Translations under genes and position numbers: made by a program
Assembly (NCBI GenBank): GCA_013152995.1
Contig: JAADFH010000015.1
Span: forward strand, 1-6,943
Length of the DNA: 6,943 nt
Source: Methanobacteriota archaeon
Lineage (GTDB): Archaea > Hydrothermarchaeota > Hydrothermarchaeia > Hydrothermarchaeales > BMS3B
Direction of reading: 5' to 3'
Shown here: piece after piece, positions 1 to 5,985 of the stretch
How the letters are laid out: each line of letters begins with the position of its first letter
How positions within the stretch are numbered: the first letter of the stretch is position 1
The notes under the pieces: generated by a model
Seen by the model: the letters and a program-made list of their open reading frames with translations, nothing else
Database searches by the model: none
What the model was told of the DNA's origin: nothing

Positions 1-1019
1 CTCAGCTTCCTGGCTGTGGGCTCATTTATCCGCCCTATTATGAGGTCCATGGCTCTGTCAGGCAGCCTGTACACCACCTCCTGCACCCTGAGCATGGTCC
101 TGTAGAACCCCTGCTCAGCCCTCACACTCTCCGCATACCTCCGCAGCGCCTCCTCCCTGCTGAGCTCCCCCGCCGCAACCCTGCTCATCAGCCTGCCGCA
201 CACCTCCCCGAACTCAAAGCACTTCCTTATACCCTCTGCGGTGCTGGGGAGCACCTGCCCCGCTGCATCACCCACCACAAAGACCTGAGAAACCACGGGC
301 TCTCTCAGCCCCTCGCAGGGTATAACCCCGCCGTGGTGATGCTCCTCCGTCCTCTCCACCCCCAGAAACTCAAGAAACCTCCTGTTCAGCTTCACCAGAC
401 GCAGCCTGCGCATACTGCCCAGCCCTATCCTCGCCCTTCCGCTGCCAGCAGGGAAGACCCAGGCGTAGCCACCCGGAACAAACCTGCTCCCGTAGTATAT
501 GTGCACATCCCGCGAGTCATACTCACCCACAGTCTCAAGGGCGGTAATCCTCCCCTTAGAAGGCGCATACCCCCTGCGCAGGCTTGAAGCAACCACAGCC
601 CTCCAGCCCGTGGCATCCACCAGCATCTCGCAGGAGAAACTCCCCGAGCTGGTGTGCACCACCGGCACCCCATCCACCGTTGCACCCGTAACCCTGGTGT
701 CCTTCAGGAACTCCGCCCACTCAACCCTCTCCGCCACCCGCCTGCAGAACTCGGCATAATCAATGGTGCAGTAGCTCTCCTGGAGCGGAATTCTCGCCTC
801 ATTCCCCGAGGGCGAATGCATCACCACCCTGTCAAACACGGATAGCACGCTGCTCTCAGCACCCAGCCGCCTTATCCAGGACAGGGGAGCCGCGCAGGTG
901 GAGCGCTGTCTGGCACCGAGCTCCTTCTCCCTCTCCACCACCAGCACCCTGCACTCCCGCGCAAAGAAGGCGGTGGCAAGTCCTGCGAACCCTGCCCCGG
1001 CGATAACTGCATCGTACAT
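1..1019 (-). CDS. Geranylgeranyl reductase-like FAD-dependent oxidoreductase (C-terminus cut by window edge)
   Basis: The frame is open from the ATG at 1017-1019 to the window edge, giving 339 codons; I translated it by hand. Seen: an N-terminal Rossmann FAD motif GAGFAG (residues 8-13) with an acidic residue ending strand 2 (E29), a conserved-type cysteine C42 in STCAAPL, the GGYAWVFP block (183-190) and the second FAD motif GDAAGQVLP followed by AEGI (250-264). This order is typical of the geranylgeranyl reductase (GGR) family, which saturates isoprenoid chains of archaeal ether lipids or quinones using a flavin. Family members are commonly near 400 residues, so perhaps 50-60 C-terminal residues lie outside. 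No Shine-Dalgarno sequence precedes the ATG, which fits a near-leaderless transcript. It is divergent from the cytochrome gene. The substrate cannot be read from sequence; it could be another FAD monooxygenase-like enzyme. Confidence 0.8.
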   Translation of the reverse strand, partial: MYDAVIAGAGFAGLATAFFARECRVLVVEREKELGARQRSTCAAPLSWIRRLGAESSVLSVFDRVVMHSPSGNEARIPLQESYCTIDYAEFCRRVAERVEWAEFLKDTRVTGATVDGVPVVHTSSGSFSCEMLVDATGWRAVVASSLRRGYAPSKGRITALETVGEYDSRDVHIYYGSRFVPGGYAWVFPAGSGRARIGLGSMRRLRLVKLNRRFLEFLGVERTEEHHHGGVIPCEGLREPVVSQVFVVGDAAGQVLPSTAEGIRKCFEFGEVCGRLMSRVAAGELSREEALRRYAESVRAEQGFYRTMLRVQEVVYRLPDRAMDLIIGRINEPTARKL

Positions 1020-1047
1020 TGGAGAGACTACTCTGGAGGCACATGTG

Positions 1048-1055
1048 TAATAAAT
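1048..1055 (-). promoter_or_regulatory. TATA box for the FAD oxidoreductase gene
   Basis: On the minus strand this reads ATTTATTA, an AT-rich island in GC-rich surroundings, centred about 33 bases upstream of the ATG at 1019. An archaeal TATA box lies about 26 bases before the transcription start, so the predicted start is near 1025, leaving a leader of only a few bases. This agrees with the lack of a Shine-Dalgarno sequence. The palindrome CACATGTG (1040-1047) touches the box on its downstream side. Confidence 0.55.
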
Positions 1056-1163
1056 CTTGTGCACCACCTGCCATAGCTGCATGCACGCCAGCATCTGGCT
1101 TGACATGTTGAAGATGGCACACCCTCAACCCCCCAGAGAGATATTGAAAATGCGAAGAAAAAA

Positions 1164-1172
1164 TTTAATATA
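1164..1172 (+). promoter_or_regulatory. TATA box with BRE-like upstream element for the cytochrome gene
   Basis: The sequence TTTAATATA is preceded by a purine-rich stretch, CGAAGAAAAAA (1153-1163), like an archaeal BRE. Its centre is near 1168, which predicts a transcription start near 1194 and a leader of about 14 bases before the ATG at 1208. It is the strongest promoter-like sequence in the window. Confidence 0.65.
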
Positions 1173-1207
1173 GCGGATGCACAAACAGGATATCAAGGGT
1201 TGTGCCG

Positions 1208-1852
1208 ATGGACAGCAGGATACTCATGATGCTCACGATGGGGGTTCTTTCCATTGCAGCTTTAGCCATGCCAAATGCGGCAGCCAAGTTCTCCCTGCAG
1301 CACGACTTCGTGAACGGAAGCAACGTGGACTGCACCTCCTGCCACCCCAAGGTTCACAGCGAAATCCAGGCGGGAGGTGTGCACACCACCCACGGCTTCG
1401 CCACCAAACCCTGCAGGGGATGCCACATACCCTCCTACGGTGACGGCAGCCCCGGAGGGTTGCCCTCATCCTCACCCTACTTCAACCCCTACCAGTGCTG
1501 CACCGGCAAGTTCCATGCCGCAGCGCTGGTGGAGTGCACCTTCTGCCACTTCAACAACCCCGACTGTACAGGCTGCCACACCAAGGCAAACGTCACGGCG
1601 GAGTTTGAGAACAGCAACACAGAGGCGCACCGCCCGCTGTACTACAGAGGCAGGAACGCCTCAGGCGTTGACTCGGAGGACATGCTGCGCGGGGTAAACG
1701 AGGCATGCATAGCCTGCCACACCCAGGGTGCAAACGTGAGCGTGGTAAAGCCGGGAAGCTACCTGAACATAACCGCCATATACAGCGGCTGCAGCTCGCA
1801 GGCAGACTGCTACGACGGCTGGAACATAACCCTGGGCGTAATCTCCCAGTAG
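1208..1852 (+). CDS. Secreted pentahaem c-type cytochrome
   Basis: The 214-residue product starts with a signal peptide: a short N-terminus, a hydrophobic core (residues 5-21) and an AAA cleavage-type site near residue 26. Five CxxCH haem c motifs follow: CTSCH (42-46), CRGCH (69-73), CTFCH (110-114), CTGCH (120-124) and CIACH (167-171). Six further histidines (32, 50, 59, 62, 103, 141) could be distal haem ligands. Six N-X-S/T sequons (N36, N128, N150, N176, N187, N206) suggest an N-glycosylated surface protein. There is no C-terminal membrane anchor. It should carry electrons outside the membrane; partners are unknown. I chose ATG 1208 over the in-frame GTG at 1202 because AAGGG at 1195-1199 is better spaced for it; the choice only adds two residues. 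The stop codon directly abuts the stop of the convergent hef gene. Confidence 0.88.
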   Translation: MDSRILMMLTMGVLSIAALAMPNAAAKFSLQHDFVNGSNVDCTSCHPKVHSEIQAGGVHTTHGFATKPCRGCHIPSYGDGSPGGLPSSSPYFNPYQCCTGKFHAAALVECTFCHFNNPDCTGCHTKANVTAEFENSNTEAHRPLYYRGRNASGVDSEDMLRGVNEACIACHTQGANVSVVKPGSYLNITAIYSGCSSQADCYDGWNITLGVISQ

Positions 1853-4057
1853 CTAAGTGTACATCGCATCAATCACCCTGCGTATCTCGCCGGCTGTCTT
1901 CTCCCCTATCCCCTGCACCTGCATCAGCTCCTCCTCCGAGGCTGCAAAAACCCCAGCAACGCTGCCGAAGTGCTCCAGCAGCCTCCTTGCAAGCACGGTG
2001 TTCACCCCCGGCAGCCCCGCCACTATGAACTCCTGCATCTCCCTAAGGGAGCGTGCCGGCTTCTCACCCCTGAGCTCCACGTAGCGCCCCTCGCTATGCT
2101 CCCTCCTCGCCATGGCTGCAATCATTGCAGCGCTGTCAGCCTCATCCTTAGTGATGAGCACCGGAATGCCCAGGTCAATGCTAAGAGCAGCTATTGCTCC
2201 TCTGACAGCATTCTGCGAAAGCCCATGGGCACTGCGCAGCGGGTCACCCTCAAGTATAATCACGGGCTTTGCGTAGCTCCTGCGCAGCATCATAGCCTGC
2301 TCAAACAGCCTCCTGTCCATGATACTCCTCACGAAGTCCTCGGCTGTCTTGCGCTCCACGCACAGCCTTGAGCTCAGCACATAGTCTCCAACCTCCAGCC
2401 TCTTCGGCTCCGGCATTATCCCCAGCCTCAGCAGCTCCCTGGCAATCCCGGAGGAGAGCTCCCTGGTGTCAATGGTAATCCTCAGCGAGCTCTCAAGAAA
2501 CTCCTCAAGCCTCTGCTCCTTCCCCCTCGGCTCCCTCTCCTCCACCCGCGCATCCTGCATCCCGCTCAGAATCCCCCTCATCTTCCTCTCCCTGTGCTTG
2601 GAGCTCCAGTAGAACGCCTCATCCCTGGTGCCGGAGGTTATGAGCACCACCACTCTACCCGCCTTAGCCCTGCCCGTCCTCCCGCGGCGCTGAATCGCCC
2701 TGATCTCGCTTGGTATGGGCTCATAGAACACCACCAGGTCAACACTCGGTATATCAAGCCCCTCCTCGGCAACGCTCGTTGCGACAAGCACATTGAACTC
2801 CCCGCTTCTGAACCTCTCAAGCACCTCCACCTGCTCCCTCTGGCTCAGCCCCTTCTCCGAATCCCTGGAAGCCTGCCCCACAAACCTCACCGCCCTTATC
2901 CCCGGCACCCTGTTCAGCTCCTCCACCAGCTTGCGCACCGTGTCCCTGTACTGGGTGAACACTATAGCCCTGCGACTCTCCAGCTCCTCCTGGCTGAGAA
3001 TCTCCAGCAGCTTCTCAAGCTTCGGATGGTGCACCTCCTCTGCAAGGTTTGCGCACTTCCTCATCACCCTTATAAACTCAGGGTCCTCCAGCAGCTCCTT
3101 CCTCGCCTTGGACCTGGTCTCCTTCTGAATCCTCTCAAAGTAGCCCAGCAGCGTCTCCAGCCCCTGAGTCTCAAGCAGCTCCAGCGCATGCAGCAGGTTC
3201 ATGCAGCCTGCAATCAGCGAGAGGGCGGTGAAGTACTCCCTCCTCTGCTCCCTTGCAAGCCTGCCCTGCACGCTAGCCCTGAGCTCCAGCAGCTCCCTCT
3301 TGCTCACCCTGCGCTCCGGCACCCTTATGCCGAGCTCTCTCAGCCTCCTCAGCCTCTTCTCAAGCATGTGCTCAAGGGTTTTCTTCAGGTCCGCGAACTG
3401 CGGCGGCAGGGGCACGCGCACCCACTCAACCCTCACCTCCCTTATGTAGGGGCGCACATCAGGGTCCCGCTCGGTGCGCACCTCCACCCTCTGGATGTGC
3501 AGGTTCTCCACCACCTCATCAATGCGCTCCTCCTCTCCCCCCGGCGAGGCTGTGAGCGCCAGTATTCGCGGGTGCTCAGCCTCCTGCACGTACCTCTCGG
3601 CGATGAAGGCGTAGGGGTAGTTGCCAACAGCGCGGTGAGCCTCATCAAAAACCAGCAGGGAGACATCCCTCAGGGAGTACCTGCCTGCTATGACATCGTT
3701 GTGCACCACCTGGGGCGTGGCGCACACCACCCTTGCCCTGCTCCACGCCTCCGCACGCCTCGCGGGCGGCATGCTGCCCGTGAAGCTCGCCACCTGCTCC
3801 TCCTCAACCTTCATGAATCGCAGGAAGCTCTTGGCATGCTGCACCACCAGGGGCTTCGTGGGGGCAAGCATGAGCACCCTGCTCCCGGGGTACTTCTGCA
3901 GCCTCTGGGCGGCGAGCAGCACCGCTATTAGCGTCTTGCCCAGGGCGGTGGGCATGACCACCAGGGTGTTAGCCTCCGCCGCCGTGGCGAGAACAGCCTG
4001 CTGGTACAGCCTCGCCTCCACAGTGCCCTCTCTTATAAGGGGGTGCTCCACATGCAT
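1853..4057 (-). CDS. hef: Hef, archaeal XPF/FANCM-type helicase-nuclease
   Basis: The 734-residue product has the full Hef architecture. An SF2 helicase comes first: motif I PTALGKT (36-42), Ib-region APTKPL (65-70), DEAH (138-141), motif III TAS (169-171), a helical insert (about 215-345) and motif VI QRRGRTGR (456-463). An ERCC4 nuclease follows, with D530, GD (557-558) and ERKTAED (568-574) giving the GDxnERKxxxD active site. A tandem helix-hairpin-helix domain (about 676-730) ends the protein. Hef acts at stalled replication forks and branched DNA; it unwinds forks and cleaves them as a dimer. Its length is close to characterised Hef proteins (about 750-760 in Pyrococcus), with a shorter helicase-nuclease linker (about 495-523). 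Odd: motif I has Ala38 where Hef proteins usually have Gly. No clear Shine-Dalgarno sequence precedes ATG 4057. It lies 42 bases behind cdhE on the same strand and in the same frame. Confidence 0.95.
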   Translation of the reverse strand: MHVEHPLIREGTVEARLYQQAVLATAAEANTLVVMPTALGKTLIAVLLAAQRLQKYPGSRVLMLAPTKPLVVQHAKSFLRFMKVEEEQVASFTGSMPPARRAEAWSRARVVCATPQVVHNDVIAGRYSLRDVSLLVFDEAHRAVGNYPYAFIAERYVQEAEHPRILALTASPGGEEERIDEVVENLHIQRVEVRTERDPDVRPYIREVRVEWVRVPLPPQFADLKKTLEHMLEKRLRRLRELGIRVPERRVSKRELLELRASVQGRLAREQRREYFTALSLIAGCMNLLHALELLETQGLETLLGYFERIQKETRSKARKELLEDPEFIRVMRKCANLAEEVHHPKLEKLLEILSQEELESRRAIVFTQYRDTVRKLVEELNRVPGIRAVRFVGQASRDSEKGLSQREQVEVLERFRSGEFNVLVATSVAEEGLDIPSVDLVVFYEPIPSEIRAIQRRGRTGRAKAGRVVVLITSGTRDEAFYWSSKHRERKMRGILSGMQDARVEEREPRGKEQRLEEFLESSLRITIDTRELSSGIARELLRLGIMPEPKRLEVGDYVLSSRLCVERKTAEDFVRSIMDRRLFEQAMMLRRSYAKPVIILEGDPLRSAHGLSQNAVRGAIAALSIDLGIPVLITKDEADSAAMIAAMARREHSEGRYVELRGEKPARSLREMQEFIVAGLPGVNTVLARRLLEHFGSVAGVFAASEEELMQVQGIGEKTAGEIRRVIDAMYT

Positions 4058-4099
4058 GGGATAACTTCGCCCGGCGAGGCTGAAAAAAGTTTCTGGCTC
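4058..4099 (-). terminator. Candidate oligo-T terminator after cdhE
   Basis: On the transcribed (minus-strand) sense, a T6 tract (4083-4088) falls about a dozen bases after the cdhE stop codon. Archaeal RNA polymerase can terminate at oligo-T without a hairpin, so this may end the cdh transcript. A GC-rich inverted repeat (4066-4080, core TCGCC-C-GGCGA) lies after the T tract, so it is in the wrong order for a classical hairpin terminator; it sits just before the hef ATG. No TATA box for hef is visible here, so partial readthrough is plausible. Confidence 0.35.
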
Positions 4100-5509
4100 T
4101 CACTCCCTGTGTCCGTTGGGGCTCCACTTCTCCTGTATGAAGGCTGGAATTCTTGAGGAGTCCACCGGTCCAACTATAACCTTCCAGCCCGTTGCATCCT
4201 CAATCTCACCGCTTATCCTGGCTGCCATGCCCGGGATAATCAGCTTGCGATGCTTAACCTTCCTGTCAACACCGGAGTTCTGCAGCGCCTCCTTCACCAC
4301 ACTGCCCGTGAGCTTTGCCCCCGCCATCGCAGGCTCAACAGCAAGACCCTCGGTATCCACCACCAGCAGGTAGCAGTTCACCTTCCCCGCCTCTATGTCC
4401 GAAGCCACGGTGTAGTAGGTGAGCGCGAAGTTGGTGGTAAGCAGCACCGGCGAGTTCTCGTCCGGCTTGCCTATCTCGTAGAGCTTGGCATCCACCTGAA
4501 TCGGCACCCTGGGGTCGGTGTATATGTTCTGCCTGAGTGTGAGCAGCGGCAGCAGTGAGAACATCTCCAGCGAGTGCATCACCAGCAGGTCAGCGTAGCG
4601 GAGCAGCTGGGCACTGGCAATTATGCACTCCCTCACAGCCGCCCTGACGCTGTCCTCCTCTCCGAGCCAGGCAACCATGGGCGTGCCCATTATCGGATAG
4701 CCTGCAAGCCTCTCCCCCCTTTCCACCGCCAGCCTGCGCAGAATCACCATGTTCTCCAGGCACTTCCCCAGCCCCTTCCCTGGAGGTGCTGTGCCCGGGT
4801 CAAGCACTATGTCCTCCACGCCTGCCGAGCGCAGCTCAGCCACAAGCTCAAGCAGCTTCTCCGGCGAGGCTGCGGAGGCAACCACCGGCAGGCTGTAGCG
4901 TGAGGCAAGCTCTGCAACCTGCTTCACATTCCCCTCGGTGGCAGCATAGAGGAGCGGACGCCTCTCGGGTGCAACCTCCACACCCACCTCCAGCATCTCA
5001 GGGTCAGGGGAGCACAGCATGTATGGCAGCGTGCTCTCCGCAGCCACCATGACGGCGCTTCCAAACCTCGCATCATCCCCGCTTTTAGCTCTTATCGCCA
5101 CACCCTGCAGGCGGAGCACCTGCCCCATCCTCTCCAAGCTGAACTCCTCAACCGCCTTCACCCTGCTGGCAATCTCCTCCTCGCTCAGCTCGTCGCTGAC
5201 GTCAATGAACACCGCCGTGGGGTTGAAGAAGGTGAGCTCATGGCGGTACATCACCTCCTCGCCACCGAGCACGCAGGCACGCTCGCCTGTGCCCACCACC
5301 ACCTCCTTGACCGGAGGAGTAACCAGAGCAATGAGCTTCTCAAGCTTCTCCGCATACTTCTCCTCGCTCACCAGGGGCTTGCACTCCTCATAACTCTTAC
5401 TCCTCTCTATGAGGGCACTCGCAAACGCCATGCACGTGCCCTCACCGCACTCACCGCAGTTCGTTCCGGGAAGATTCCTGTACACCTCAAGCGGGGAAAC
5501 CCTCGGCAT
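4100..5509 (-). CDS. cdhE: CODH/ACS complex gamma subunit (corrinoid iron-sulfur protein large subunit)
   Basis: The 469 residues match the usual length of archaeal CdhE. The N-terminus holds the low-potential Fe4S4 domain with C18-x2-C21-x4-C26-x16-C43, the diagnostic CX2CX4CX16C pattern of this subunit. A TIM-barrel region follows (about 65-310), and the C-terminal part (about 315-460) corresponds to the cobalamin-binding domain of the family. With CdhD it forms the corrinoid iron-sulfur protein, which takes a methyl group from methyl-tetrahydropterin and passes it to the acetyl-CoA synthase site, or the reverse in acetate or methyl oxidation. The Fe4S4 cluster re-reduces inactive Co(II) to Co(I). 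It is the last gene of the cdhD-ferredoxin-cdhE unit. ATG 5509 is supported by a strong Shine-Dalgarno sequence overlapping the previous stop codon. Confidence 0.95.
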   Translation of the reverse strand: MPRVSPLEVYRNLPGTNCGECGEGTCMAFASALIERSKSYEECKPLVSEEKYAEKLEKLIALVTPPVKEVVVGTGERACVLGGEEVMYRHELTFFNPTAVFIDVSDELSEEEIASRVKAVEEFSLERMGQVLRLQGVAIRAKSGDDARFGSAVMVAAESTLPYMLCSPDPEMLEVGVEVAPERRPLLYAATEGNVKQVAELASRYSLPVVASAASPEKLLELVAELRSAGVEDIVLDPGTAPPGKGLGKCLENMVILRRLAVERGERLAGYPIMGTPMVAWLGEEDSVRAAVRECIIASAQLLRYADLLVMHSLEMFSLLPLLTLRQNIYTDPRVPIQVDAKLYEIGKPDENSPVLLTTNFALTYYTVASDIEAGKVNCYLLVVDTEGLAVEPAMAGAKLTGSVVKEALQNSGVDRKVKHRKLIIPGMAARISGEIEDATGWKVIVGPVDSSRIPAFIQEKWSPNGHRE

Positions 5510-5514
5510 TTCAG

Positions 5515-5521
5515 CACCTCC
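5515..5521 (-). promoter_or_regulatory. Strong ribosome binding site of cdhE, overlapping the upstream stop codon
   Basis: On the minus strand the junction reads TAGGAGGTGCTGAAATG. GGAGGTG is a full-strength archaeal Shine-Dalgarno sequence, placed 5 bases before the cdhE ATG and sharing its first G with the stop codon of the iron-sulfur protein gene. This fixes the cdhE start and suggests that translation of the two genes is coupled. Confidence 0.85.
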
Positions 5522-5982
5522 TACACGAATTCAATCGCCCTGTAGGGGCAGGATTCAACGCACACATTGCACGCCCTGCCCTCGCTTGAGTCTTCCTCAA
5601 ACCTTCTGCACGCCTTAACATTCAGCACCTTGACCACACCATCCTCAACCTTGAGCACCAGCTCCTTGCTCTCACCACCCTTGCCACCGCTCACCTCAAC
5701 GCTCATAGCCACATTGGCTGGGCAGGCGTCAACGCAGTTGCCGCAGCCTGTGCAGCGCTCCTCGTGAATCACGAAGTTCGTGGGCGTCTGCGCAAGCCTC
5801 TCAGCCAGAATCTGCCTGAGCTTCAGCCTCTTCGCCACGTACTCCGCCTTCTCCAGCTCCGGGCACTCCTCCAGGGCAGCCTTGCCAGAGAGCAGCCTCA
5901 CCGCAAACCCCATGCAGGTGGTACCGCACTTCCTGCAGTTCGTGCCTGGAAGCAGGCTCTTTACCTCTCTGGCGGAGCTCAT
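5521..5982 (-). CDS. Ferredoxin-like protein with a CdhE-type N-terminal Fe4S4 domain
   Basis: The 153-residue product has two parts. Residues 1-45 resemble the CdhE N-terminus (shared LPGTNC, CG, TCM, FA, EEC) and hold C16-x2-C19-x3-C23-x16-C40, an Fe4S4 site of the kind also found in RnfB-type domains. Residues 72-153 are a bacterial-type ferredoxin with CTGCGNCVDACP (C77, C80, C83, C87) and a second, stretched set C125-x12-C138-x2-C141-x3-C145-Pro. It could therefore carry three Fe4S4 clusters. No signal peptide or membrane segment is visible, so it is cytoplasmic. It starts 3 bases after the cdhD stop, with AAGGT (minus strand, 5990-5994) 7 bases before the ATG, and ends 11 bases before cdhE. 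From this position I infer an electron-transfer role to the corrinoid iron-sulfur protein; that role is not proven. Confidence 0.9.
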   Translation of the reverse strand: MSSAREVKSLLPGTNCRKCGTTCMGFAVRLLSGKAALEECPELEKAEYVAKRLKLRQILAERLAQTPTNFVIHEERCTGCGNCVDACPANVAMSVEVSGGKGGESKELVLKVEDGVVKVLNVKACRRFEEDSSEGRACNVCVESCPYRAIEFV

Positions 5983-5985
5983 CCC

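Larger units (their letters stand above)
1020..1207. promoter_or_regulatory. Divergent intergenic region with short palindromes
   Basis: This 188-base gap separates two divergently transcribed genes and holds one TATA box per direction. Also visible are the 8-bp palindrome CACATGTG (1040-1047) between the minus-strand TATA box and its predicted start, the 8-bp palindrome TGCATGCA (1078-1085), and a perfect 5-bp inverted repeat with a 3-base spacer, GCCAGcatCTGGC (1087-1099). Any of these could be operator sites, but all are short enough to occur by chance. I see no convincing small gene or RNA here. Confidence 0.4.

Noticed and set aside
1087..1099. Inverted repeat taken as part of a CRISPR or larger repeat family
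   Set aside because: It occurs once in the window. I saw no CRISPR-like direct repeats, tRNA or rRNA sequence, or insertion sequence ends on either strand.
856..1128. Minus-strand open frame of 90 codons crossing the divergent promoter region
   Set aside because: It overlaps the N-terminal FAD motif of the oxidoreductase in another frame, runs through the TATA box, and its product shows no recognisable feature.
1202..1204. GTG as the cytochrome start
   Set aside because: The ATG two codons later has AAGGG at a better distance, and a signal peptide is present either way.
1496..1516. Possible sixth haem site in the cytochrome (CCTGKFH, residues 97-103)
   Set aside because: It has no second cysteine two residues before the histidine, so it is not a CxxCH site. 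H103 may instead be a distal ligand.
2594..3931. Long plus-strand open frame (445 codons) antisense to hef
   Set aside because: Its product is rich in Leu, Pro, His and Gln without any domain, and it lies wholly inside a hef gene with intact motifs. It is a by-product of GC-rich codon use.
4066..4080. GC-rich inverted repeat read as a hairpin terminator
   Set aside because: In the direction of cdh transcription it comes after the T tract, not before it, and on the plus strand no T run follows it.
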